A stretch of 64,000 bases of DNA from Lindgomyces ingoldianus (lineage: Eukaryota > Ascomycota > Dothideomycetes > Pleosporales > Lindgomycetaceae), in contig NW_022985219.1 of NCBI RefSeq assembly GCF_010093535.1, positions 1 to 64,000 of the forward strand. The letters run 5' to 3'. A program made the position numbers and the translations under genes. Shown here piece after piece: positions 33,500 through 42,065 of the stretch (positions are counted from its first letter, which is position 1; each line of letters begins with the position of its first letter). Below the pieces are notes generated by a model. The model saw only the letters and a list, made by a program, of their open reading frames with translations. It did no database searches and had not been told where the DNA came from.

Positions 33500-35317
33500 C
33501 TACCGTACAGAAGTAGCAGCCTCCATTGAGGAGAATTCCGCTTTCGCCACACGCGCCAACTCCAAAGCCTGCTCCATCGGAGTTGGTTCGTTCTCCCCTT
33601 GAACATCTTCTGGCTGCCCCTGCCCCATCAGCTGCTCTGGCTTTGTGGGCGGGCCATCCTTTCCCACGCTCACAAGATCTTGCAGCAGGATCCTCAAATG
33701 GTTTTCTCGGTTTTGGTTCGAGCGCCATTTTACAGCCTGAGAATACCACAGCATATCCCAAGCATCATCGGGAATATTTTGCAGAAGTGTTGGGATCGTT
33801 CGAGCTTTGGAGTACGCTCGCCAGAGAATGCGTCTTACGTCGTCATTCGCGCCGAGGTAGGCGAACTTAAGGGCTTGGTTCAAAGACCGCAGAGCAGGAG
33901 AGATATTAAATGGTGGGAGGAGGTGGATGCGAAGACGACGTATCGCAGCAAGGTGCTCTGGGTCTCTCTCGGCAATCTTGAGCTGCTGTCCGAAGGTTGT
34001 TAATTCGGATTTGTAAAGTGTTGCTGGGTCGGGAGCATCTCCGCCAAACTGGGTGATGTCTCTTTTCCGCTCCTTCATAAGTTCCTTGATGAAAGCTAGC
34101 TTCTCCAAAAGCTTTGGGTCGTCCATGATTTTGTCAACCTTGGCCTGTAGTTCGGCATCATTTTCGTCCTTCTCAAGTTCTTCAGGTGTAGGCGCATTCT
34201 TGAGTTTATCGAGGCCATCGGAGATATCCTTTGCGAGCTTCTCAAAGTCGAACTCGGCATCCAACTCATCTTGGACCTCTTTGAAGGGATCTTGATGGAG
34301 TAGTTCCTCCAGCTCTCCCTCGAGCTCGCTATCTCCACCAATGGCGGCTAGCAGCTCCTGTATTTGTCTTAAGAGAATGTTGATTTCTTCGGCAGTTCCT
34401 TCATTGCTGGCCAACGCCTTCTCGGTCTCTTCCTCCTCTTTTTTGCGTTGGCTCCATTCTTCTTCGCTTTTATCAAGCTGTTGCTCCATTTCTTCCAATT
34501 CCCTGAGCTCTGCATCACCCCGGTCTCCACTCTCGGCCAGTTTCTTTTGAAATGCTGGTATCGTCTGTAGTTTGTCCGTCAATCGCTGAAACGCGGCCTC
34601 TAGCTCCGGATCGTCTGACATCATGTCGAACTCCGCCCACCTTGACTGAACGTCCAGGAGCATTTCTTTGGCATCAGCATAGTCCGGGTCATCGATCATT
34701 TCTTGCCAAGAATCATGCATGATCACCTTCTGCTTCGTGACCAAGTCCTTGATTTCTTCATCCACCTCCTTCTCCATCTCCTTCTCTTGTCGCTCCTCCT
34801 CTTCCTTGGATATCTGTTCCTCCTTCATCTCCTGTAGCTCCTCTCTTAAATGCGAAAAGCTTGGATGCCGCATCAAATCGTCCAACAGCATTTTACGTAG
34901 CTCTGTATCGTCATAATTCGGATTAGTTGCATCTTCTTTCAGCATGCGATCTCGCTTCTGCCATCGTTGAAACTCCTCCTCGCTTTTGATCTGGTCGATG
35001 ACCTGCTCATTCCCGTGTTCGTCCATTTGAACATACGAAATGCCAGAGAGACCCATGTCCAGCATGTCCTGATAGGATTGCGCCCTGCCTTTCCTCGGTT
35101 TTGGCATTTCTATGCCAGTGGCTTTATACGCTTTGCGGAGAGTGTCGTGGTAGATTTGTGCTGGCGTTTTTTTCTTTAGAGGTTTTGGTGGTTGGGAAGA
35201 TTTACCACGGCGGCATTGAATGTCGGTTCGATACACAAATGAACATTTCGGCGGTCCTGGTCGAGAGAGGGCACGTAAGAGCGCTATTGAGGGTATGTAT
35301 GTTCGTGAGGAGGCCAT
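33500..35317 (-). CDS. Predicted mitochondrial coiled-coil protein (605 aa)
   Basis: Single-exon gene. ATG 35317 is chosen because it gives an Arg/Ser-rich, acid-free presequence (MASSRTYIPSIALLRALSR); a longer frame starts at 35434. Residues ~35-85 carry KKKTPAQIYHDTLRKAYKA and SYQDMLDMGLSG. A long Glu/Lys/Leu-rich coiled-coil region follows to about residue 430. The C-terminal ~150 residues are the best-conserved-looking part (LRIHLLPPFNISPALRSLN, GANDDVRRILWRAYSKART, PDDAWDMLWYSQAVKW). I recall this C-terminal pattern from uncharacterised fungal mitochondrial proteins but cannot give a yeast name or role. No membrane segment. Likely a matrix protein; the mitochondrial location is inferred from the N-terminus only. 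Confidence 0.7.
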   Translation of the reverse strand: MASSRTYIPSIALLRALSRPGPPKCSFVYRTDIQCRRGKSSQPPKPLKKKTPAQIYHDTLRKAYKATGIEMPKPRKGRAQSYQDMLDMGLSGISYVQMDEHGNEQVIDQIKSEEEFQRWQKRDRMLKEDATNPNYDDTELRKMLLDDLMRHPSFSHLREELQEMKEEQISKEEEERQEKEMEKEVDEEIKDLVTKQKVIMHDSWQEMIDDPDYADAKEMLLDVQSRWAEFDMMSDDPELEAAFQRLTDKLQTIPAFQKKLAESGDRGDAELRELEEMEQQLDKSEEEWSQRKKEEEETEKALASNEGTAEEINILLRQIQELLAAIGGDSELEGELEELLHQDPFKEVQDELDAEFDFEKLAKDISDGLDKLKNAPTPEELEKDENDAELQAKVDKIMDDPKLLEKLAFIKELMKERKRDITQFGGDAPDPATLYKSELTTFGQQLKIAERDPEHLAAIRRLRIHLLPPFNISPALRSLNQALKFAYLGANDDVRRILWRAYSKARTIPTLLQNIPDDAWDMLWYSQAVKWRSNQNRENHLRILLQDLVSVGKDGPPTKPEQLMGQGQPEDVQGENEPTPMEQALELARVAKAEFSSMEAATSVR

Positions 35318-35760
35318 TGTCGAGGTTGTGGGATGGATGGACGAAGCATAGATGGTAAGGGAACTTTTTCGCCAGCTATGCAAACAAGACAAACCTTCTT
35401 GGCGCCCGGGGGGCCTCAAGTCCAAACTCCGCACCTTTCAACGAAGTCACCACCAAACTCATCCCATCCATTGTGCGTAGACGTATCGGCTTCGACCTTG
35501 GCTAGTGTGACATAGCAACAGTGAAGCATTCCACTGTGCCTGCTGCATACGAGAATGCCTACACTCATAAGGGACGCTGAAAACGTTCAATGAACCCCTC
35601 AACCCCAGCTACCTTCCGTCATATTCTCCTACCCCTAGTGGACTGACTACCTCCGAGCACGCATCGCACATCTTAAAAAGTGGATAGTAACAGCTCAAAC
35701 ACAAGGGGGCTTACTCAAGGTAACGTCCCTCCATGCGTGGCGGAAAACCCACGGTGCCAG
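35318..35760. other. Intergenic, promoter of the mitochondrial protein gene
   Basis: Nothing besides the likely promoter and 5' UTR of the minus-strand gene is recognised. Confidence 0.4.
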
Positions 35761-36075
35761 GATATATAACAGGTACTTTAACTTTAAGCAATTATAACTC
35801 TGCGCACCCGTTAAGCTTCACTAAAAATATATATAAATAATATGCTATAGCTATTTTTTTATAAAGATCTAGGGCGCCTCTTATAAATTACATTTACATT
35901 AACTAGTTAGTATCTTTGCGCCTAATTTACAAAGAAGTTTTTTCTATAGTGTAATAGAGTTCCTTTTTTATAGCACTACTATCAACCTCTTACTACTCTA
36001 TAACACTTATAAATAGTCTTATTAAGCCTTAGAACCTTGCTACAATGGTAAAAAGTTATTATTGGCCTGTGCCTG
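35761..36075. repeat. AT-rich, RIP-like patch
   Basis: A sharp rise in A+T with many TA steps and no coding frame, similar to 360-1045. It lies just upstream of the F-box pseudogene, whose stop codons look C-to-T derived, so both may have been RIP-mutated together. Confidence 0.6.
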
Positions 36076-36341
36076 CTGGCGCGCACAAATTCATGCAAGG
36101 CTGCTACCCTAGTTAGTACTTCTGATCAAACCAACTACTAATTTCAGCTAGTGCAAAACGACCCCGCACCTACATAATCATCGCGGTGTGATTTCTTTGT
36201 GAAGACTATTAGTCCTGTGGCTGTACGGAGTCTTAGCGGGTCACGGCCTCAGCAAACATCGCCACTACCTCTCCATCGGTGGAAAGCACACGGAGAAATT
36301 CGGTCATCCTGCCCAAACGCTGGCGGAATTAGTAGAAATCC

Positions 36342-37227
36342 ATGACTGAGAGCAACTTCTCTGACGACATCTTCCTTCACCTTTCTCACCGCCCCGGCTG
36401 CATCCTGTGTGGTGTGATCTTAGTTGACGAGTTGACAAAGCTCGCATTTACAACTATTCAATGTGAGCCTCCATCCTCTCTCGGATGCCTTGGCCACCTA
36501 CCTCTCGAAATCCTGCACGAGTCTCTCCTCTACTTGGATCTCCAATCCCTCTTGCGTCTCTCTCGTGTCTCTCTTCACGGTAAAGCCGTCGTGGAATGTC
36601 TTCCTATATATAGGGATCTCGTCTAGTCCGTAGGCCATACCTTTGAGGTCCTAAGCCGGGCAAGGATCCTAGGCCTTCACTTTCTTACTACACTTCATGC
36701 AGCCCTCTATTCTGAGCGATGCGTATCCTGCGGTGCATATGGCCCACTTCTATTTCTGTTCTCTGCTGAGCGGTGCTGTTTTCTATGTCTGGTTGTTAAT
36801 TAGGGTCTCTGGGTGACCTTATTGCCACTAGTTAAAGAATGTTTTGGCCTTAAAAAGCAGCAAATGAAGACGCTGCCCGTCCCGTGGAACCTACTGTGTC
36901 CCACGCAAACAGTCCTGTCAGCGCTTAATTAGACTTACTAGTGTAAAAGCCGCAAAACAACTAGCTCTCTAGGTGCATAGATTACTAGAGGCTTTGGAGT
37001 TGAATTTCCTTTGCGCGACTAGGATATTCCAGCTGCTTAAAAATTTGACCTGTTAACATGGTATTAACAAGCGCCTTTAGGCCCACTTTCGCAGGATCCT
37101 GACAACAAATGATGTGGACACTAGACCTAATGATAAATTCAGTGGTATGGGCGCCATACCCTTTCCATCACTGTTTAATGATGGCACTGAGCAAGGACTC
37201 TGGTGCCAAGGATGTGAACTCACCTAG
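36342..37227 (+). pseudogene. F-box protein pseudogene with RIP-like stops
   Basis: The frame from ATG 36342 has HRPGCILCG, then an F-box-like segment (LGHLPLEILHESLLYLDLQS and on, about residues 49-75). TAG occurs at 36624, 36801, 36930 and 36939, and between them the peptide stays protein-like (CVSCGAYGPLLFLFSAERCC). A +1 shift near 36940 moves the match to the next frame, which reads SVKAAKQLAL, TAG (36970), EALELNFLCATR and later KFSGMGAIPFPSLFNDG and LWCQGCE before TAG 37225. This order (F-box, Cys motif, late W-C-x-G-C-E) is typical of a large fungal F-box family. Most of the TAGs would be CAG (Gln) before a CpA-to-TpA change, the RIP preference. An intact protein would be an SCF ubiquitin-ligase adaptor; this copy cannot encode one. 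Confidence 0.75.
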
Positions 37228-38124
37228 TGACAAATATGAGGTAAAAGGAGTAGACCTTAGTACCTTATCGCGTTGAGTTCTAAAGAGTTTACATGCTTAT
37301 TAATTTCTATTAAGAATGCAATACTAGGCTTAGTTAAAAACTAGATTTCCCTAGCACGCAAAAAACTGCTATTCCACAGCTGCTGTCATTTCTAAGAGAT
37401 GGAAAGGTACGATGTTGCTAACGAGGATAGCTTGACTAGTTGAATCGAATCTAATTATTTAGTACCCCGTGGTCTTGTCTAATTCAGATCTCTTCTCGTC
37501 AATTGAAAAAGCAAATAATAGCAGGATTTCAGTGTTATTGTAATAAATTTGTGTGATGAATGCCCGCTGTGTTGCTATCTTCCACATGCCCGTTGCGCAC
37601 TGCAGCGTTTGTAGATTCGCTCCGACCATCCTAAATCTTATTATCGCAATTCTAGAAGGAAAAAAAACAAAGCCTGATCTTCCCTTTTTACAATTCTGAA
37701 CAGATGGAATCTTCTAAGAATTGAGATAAAGCCGCTTCTATTTGGTATCCAAACATTGTAGGCGACGAAGTAGTATTTGGCTGGCTATATATTTAAATTC
37801 GAATGGTAGAGGCTCTAGGTTGCGGAACTCACCTATATCCTTATTTTTTCAACCTCATGCTCCGTTTAAATGGCTAGATCATCGCTTGCTCAAAGAAAGC
37901 TATATTCTTCCTGTTTCCCTAGCAAGGGTGTAGTTGTTACCACAGTAGCTAGAGCAACCAAACACTTGGAAATACTAACGAACGAAACAAGAGTGAATTC
38001 GACTAAGACAGTAGAGTATCGTATAAGGAAAGGAGAGCTAAAGATTAATTCTAGGTAACAAGTACAGCTCCTCGTCCCGACTGGAACCGCGGTCAGAAAT
38101 TTCAAACATAACGACGGTCGTTCC
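37228..38124. other. AT-rich non-genic stretch
   Basis: Moderately AT-rich, with no supported gene. It probably continues the decayed region around the F-box pseudogene. Confidence 0.4.
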
Positions 38125-38508
38125 TCAAGATAGAATTGGTCTTCCGGCTGTATCTATGTAGTTCTGGAGCATTATCTTGATTTGTTCTCTCGCAGCAAGT
38201 TCCCAGGTATACTGCCAAGCGGAGGTTGATGTCTCCAATCGCTTTAAGTTGAATTGATTTTTTATGGAATTCTTGTTCGGGAGGCTTTCGAAGACGTGTC
38301 GATATTCCAGACAGGATATGATCACTTTGTGATATGCGACTTCGTCGCGCAGTTTCTGAATTTCTTCAAAGAGAAATTTCCATTGCCTTCGCTGTCCGCT
38401 GACGTCTCGGAGAGCCTGAATGGCATCAGCGTAGTCTGGTGGCTTCTTTCCGGTGAGCATTTCTACAAATGCGCTCACATTGAATTGGAAGGCATGATGG
38501 ATTGCTGA
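38125..38508 (-). CDS. Hypothetical protein, C-terminal exon (~125 aa)
   Basis: The minus frame is open from a likely TCTCAG acceptor just above 38508 to the stop at 38125. It reads FVEMLTGKKPPDYADAIQAL, then an amphipathic Lys/Glu-rich stretch (FEEIQKLRDEVAYHK) and ends with a helical segment (ELAAREQIKIMLQNY). It has no ATG of its own near the start, so an upstream exon would be needed and I cannot identify one. Predicted soluble and helical; no family recognised. Confidence 0.35.
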   Translation of the reverse strand, partial: SAIHHAFQFNVSAFVEMLTGKKPPDYADAIQALRDVSGQRRQWKFLFEEIQKLRDEVAYHKVIISCLEYRHVFESLPNKNSIKNQFNLKRLETSTSAWQYTWELAAREQIKIMLQNYIDTAGRPILS

Positions 38509-38889
38509 GATTGGTGTTAGGTCATCTGAAAGTCGCTTGAGGTTTTAGAGAATGTCGGAAAGGACTTCAGGTGGACAAAAATATACCTGTCGCGCGTAAG
38601 GACCCGTACAGGCCGCTTCCGGCCTTACAGCGCATTATCCTTTGTAAGGTAAGGACTAGCGGCCTTACACTTAAAGTCAAAGTAACCCTTATATTTTCCG
38701 GCACAGATGGTTTTCCACCACGCATGGAGGGACGTTAGTTTGAAGGTTGGTAACGACAGCGACGCACTACAATCTCCTAGTATCGTCCCCAAATGCTCGA
38801 ACCATTCTATTTTCATTCAAATGCCCAACCCTAAGTGCTTCCACTGTGGAATCTCTTTTCTGCACGTCATTTTTCCTAGTATCTTTCTC
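38509..38889. other. Intergenic
   Basis: No supported gene. It includes a short inverted arrangement of GGCCGCTTCCGGCC-like sequence near 38610-38660. Nothing else is noted. Confidence 0.35.
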
Positions 38890-39990
38890 TCAAAATAGAA
38901 TATTCCATCCTCCTGCGATGGCCACTGCGATGCCCACCATCACTGTAAACAACCCCGCCGACCTTCCTCCTGAATTCACATCCATACCCACATCGACAAC
39001 ACGGCCAGTGACGTTCATCCGACCAACAGGCTTCGAAACTTTGTTAAATATATCGACAGTCTTGATGGCAGGGCCTACGTTAAAGAAGTCGACGAGAACG
39101 AACGTTGGCTGGCGCATCATCATGTTCGAACACCTCAACATATGCGCACCGAGAGATCCTGGCCCTTCCCAAGCATTCGTTGTATTCACAATCCTGGAGT
39201 CTGGGACTTGGATTCCGAATGCCTGCTGCCAATAGAGAAAGTGGTTCATCAGGAAAAGGGTTCCAGACTCTATTGCGTTCGACATCGTGACCTTGTGGGG
39301 GCGGTCAGGGTCGCATGTGAAGTTTGACGGGTCGGTGACTTCGTAAGGGTTTTCCCACACAAAGTCCCACTCACTGAGTAGGTATGGAGCGTTTGCTTGG
39401 TCAGGTGTAAGCGGTGCAATAAAGGAAACGAGTCGCTGCTCACTGTCGATCATGCTATTCAACGTTGGCCATGTCGGATTCGTTTCATTGGATGGAGGCG
39501 GGGCTTTTGCGACGTGTTCGGGGACATATCCATAGTGCGCAATATCTGCTCGTGAGTATTCACTTTCTAATTCCCTGGCCCCGATTCTCTCGCCATTCAC
39601 GAGGATTAACGTGACAACTTCGTTTGGATTCTTGTCCATCCAAACCCTAATGTCGAACAGCCAATCTTTCAGTGGCCCAACGTCAAACAATGCACAGGAG
39701 GTGTGGCAAAGGTGTAGTTCCCTCGTCCCAGTCTTCTTATTCCAGGCTACATGGACTTGTGCAGAGAGGAGGCGTACGCCAGCGTTTAGTTGTGTAGTCG
39801 TGTTGAAGAACTGGTTCCCGAACGAAGAATACGACGTCGAAGCGTCCCGGATGAAGGGAGAATCGTGGGCGCCGAGATACGTGACTCTATCGTAAGATTT
39901 TGAGCAAAGTTCTGGCGAGTTATTGCACGCTCGAGCATCGGACCAGCCAATGAATGTAAGGAAGATAAAAGAGGCCTTAAAGTACTGCAT
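38890..39990 (-). CDS. Secreted PLC-like phosphodiesterase, probably GPI-anchored (366 aa)
   Basis: Single-exon gene. ATG 39990 gives a clear signal peptide (MQYFKASFIFLTFIGWSDARA); the frame extends 34 codons further up but that would bury the signal. The PI-PLC X-like TIM barrel is evident: LGAHDSPF with the first catalytic His, FFNTTTQLNAGVRLLSAQVH with the second His region, ELHLCHTSC, then KDWLFDIRVWMDKNPNEVVT, and late NFTCDPDR and LVDFFNVG. This matches the common fungal 'PLC-like phosphodiesterase' group, whose substrates are mostly unknown. Several N-glycosylation sites (NTT, NFT, NVT) are present. A hydrophobic C-terminus after GGRSAG (LFTVMVGIAVAIAGGW) fits a GPI-anchor signal, placing the enzyme on the cell surface. 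Confidence 0.82.
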   Translation of the reverse strand: MQYFKASFIFLTFIGWSDARACNNSPELCSKSYDRVTYLGAHDSPFIRDASTSYSSFGNQFFNTTTQLNAGVRLLSAQVHVAWNKKTGTRELHLCHTSCALFDVGPLKDWLFDIRVWMDKNPNEVVTLILVNGERIGARELESEYSRADIAHYGYVPEHVAKAPPPSNETNPTWPTLNSMIDSEQRLVSFIAPLTPDQANAPYLLSEWDFVWENPYEVTDPSNFTCDPDRPHKVTMSNAIESGTLFLMNHFLYWQQAFGIQVPDSRIVNTTNAWEGPGSLGAHMLRCSNMMMRQPTFVLVDFFNVGPAIKTVDIFNKVSKPVGRMNVTGRVVDVGMDVNSGGRSAGLFTVMVGIAVAIAGGWNILF

Positions 39991-40538
39991 TGTAAGCGTG
40001 CTATACGACGGAGAAGGTATGCAAAATGAACTAGTTATTTGGAGATGTGAGTGCGGCACTAGAGTTAAGATATAAGAGGAAAGTTTCTTCACAAAGGATG
40101 AGGTGCAGTTCTACAAAGCATCATAGATGCGCACAAAGAATAATAAGAAAGTTCTACTCACTGTCCTATTGTTCTGCTTATTGAACCTTTCCGCGGAAAT
40201 TTCGAGTTGAATTTTGAAGCGCGAGCGAGCAGGCGCAAAGACATTGTTCAACCCAGTGAATGAATGTGATTCACCTCATGTGATGAATTTTTGAAACTTA
40301 TTTATAGACATTATGCGTATTGCTAAACACTAATCGTAGGCCCTACCCAATTTTTACAGTGTCGGCTTTTGATTAGAATTTCAACCATTTCAACCACTCC
40401 CGAAAGGACTTTCATTATTCTTCAATCCTTCCATCTCTGCAAGGACAACGGTCACCGCAGTATATCATCAACTGCAGGCTATGTGCTCCGAATAGTCATT
40501 GCTTCCTTTGTCAACATATCGAACGTCTGTCATCAAAT
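39991..40538. other. Intergenic between divergent genes
   Basis: Contains the promoters of the PLC-like gene (minus) and of family member C (plus). An open frame inside (40369-40632) overlaps member C and has no support. Confidence 0.4.
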
Positions 40539-41015
40539 ATGGAAGTACTTATGCTTGAGAACCAAGCAGATTCACCCCGGCAAAGCAGCAATTCTTTCAA
40601 CAAGCAGTCTGCGCTTGTCAATAGCGGTTTGACCTTTAGATCTTCTGACGCTTTCAATTTCAATTTCAATATCTCCAGCTTTGTCATTCCCCGCCGGAAT
40701 CAAACATTAGAGAAACGATCAACTCGGGATGTCGTACGCCAACTCCTCACCCCACCATCGCATGCCTTTGTTCACGGCGTATTATCGATAAATTGGGTAG
40801 TTGGGACTGTTGGAAAAGAGCAATTCAGGCCACGGGAGTCTGACGAGCGACTCGTCCTAAAGCGGTCCTCCGAGTTGCGACTCCAGGGCGCTTCCCTAGG
40901 TCTGCCAGGGGCATATCACGGTTGGTTATGTGGCGATGATCCCGATTATACATCTACGGAGGAGAGCATGATACTGACGCCAGAGTTCTTCAAAACCGAA
41001 TTTGCTAGAGATTAG
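40539..41015 (+). CDS. Unnamed family protein, member C (158 aa)
   Basis: Single-exon frame from ATG 40539 (context AATATGGAA). The N-terminal ~60 residues are polar, with FNFNFNISSF and no signal peptide. From about residue 65 the shared domain runs almost to the end: VVRQLLTPPSHAF, INWVVGTVGKEQF, LVLKRSSELRLQGASLGLP and HGWLCGDDPDY. It is the most compact version and close to a bare domain. Member D starts about 380 bp downstream on the same strand, so C and D look like a tandem duplication that has since diverged. Function is unknown. Confidence 0.65.
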   Translation: MEVLMLENQADSPRQSSNSFNKQSALVNSGLTFRSSDAFNFNFNISSFVIPRRNQTLEKRSTRDVVRQLLTPPSHAFVHGVLSINWVVGTVGKEQFRPRESDERLVLKRSSELRLQGASLGLPGAYHGWLCGDDPDYTSTEESMILTPEFFKTEFARD

Positions 41016-41396
41016 ATATAGCGAGTGCGAGTGGGGGCGTGGCGCAGAAAATCAGTGATTCTCCAATTCCGGAGGCGTGTGACAAATTACGTGGTATTGC
41101 GATTCAATACTATTAGTCTAGGCTCTTCTGGATCCCGTTTCCATGCTCGAGTGACCTTCTTTTATGCTCAGCCGAGATATCGGCATTGCAGCGCCCCTCC
41201 CGCGCACCCCTGCCAGCGGCGGTTTGGTAGTGAGGGACCAGCTCACGTGTTTCTTGCGATTTGGCTACCCAGGGCGGGGCATGGGATATATAAACTCCTT
41301 CAGCCCTCTGCGAACCCTCGACGTGCTAGCCCACTCCTTGATCATTTCACCACACAATCCACTTCTCTATATACGTTCTACTTCATTTCCATTACA
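41016..41396. other. Intergenic between family members C and D
   Basis: Promoter and 5' UTR of member D, including CACGTG near 41244 and the TATA string listed separately. An open frame runs through it but is not needed. Confidence 0.4.
41287..41294 (+). promoter_or_regulatory. TATA box of member D
   Basis: TATATAAA lies about 103 bp upstream of the ATG at 41397, in a GC-rich surround (GGGGCATGGGATATATAAAC). The spacing fits a TATA box with a 5' UTR of some 70 nt. Confidence 0.5.
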
Positions 41397-42065
41397 ATGC
41401 CCAACGATCCTCGAGACGACAAGAAATTCACTGCCCCTGTCGAAAATCTCAAGAATCTCCTCGGGATTGGAAACGCTCAGCCTGGCTCTGCCCCACAGCT
41501 CACTCACACTGCTAGTCAAGACCACTCCGTCTCCCACTATGGCTTCGCTGTTCCGCCAGGATCGTCCGCAGAGCCTAGCCAGTCCCAAGTGGAGGAACCG
41601 GATGTGACAGATCCTTATTCGGAGCCAACGGTTAAAGAGCTGGTCAAGACCCTCCTCGATCCCCCCCACCATGCCTACTCTAAGCCCGGTGTAGTACCGA
41701 ATACAGTCAAGATTGATATGCACTGGGTGATGGGTCGCGTAACGGAGAAGCACTTCGTCAGGAACAAGGAACTTGGGAGGAGTGTTTTGAAGGACAACTC
41801 TAAAATACGTACCCATGGGCAAGTCACCTCTTTCTGGATCAAGTGATACATGACTGACTGAATTCGAAGCTCCCAAGCTGGCCTTCCGGTTGGGTACTAC
41901 AACTGGCTGTGTGGAGGGACCCCAGAGCGGTGGTCCATTGATAGGAACTGGTTTGTGGTCCCATACAATGACCTCATTGATGCGAAGGTAAGCAACCTCA
42001 AACTCAAACTAGGGTCTACAGAAGCTGATGTTAGTTAGCAATACAACAGCTCCTGGAGTAGCTAG
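41397..42065 (+). CDS. Unnamed family protein, member D (189 aa)
   Basis: Three exons: 41397-41818, 41870-41987 and 42039-42065. Intron 1 uses a non-canonical GC donor (GG|GCAAGT) with a CTGAC branch site and a GAAG acceptor; this is the splice I find that restores the conserved RTHGSQAGLPVGYYNWLCGG string. Intron 2 (GTAAGC...TTAG) is canonical. The N-terminal ~80 residues are polar (MPNDPRDDKKF). The domain reads ELVKTLLDPPHHAY, IDMHWVMGRVTEKHF, VLKDNSKIRTHG and WLCGGTPE, matching members A-C in order and spacing. The short last exon ends QYNSSWSS, much as member B ends with a tiny last exon. No signal peptide; function unknown. Confidence 0.65.
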
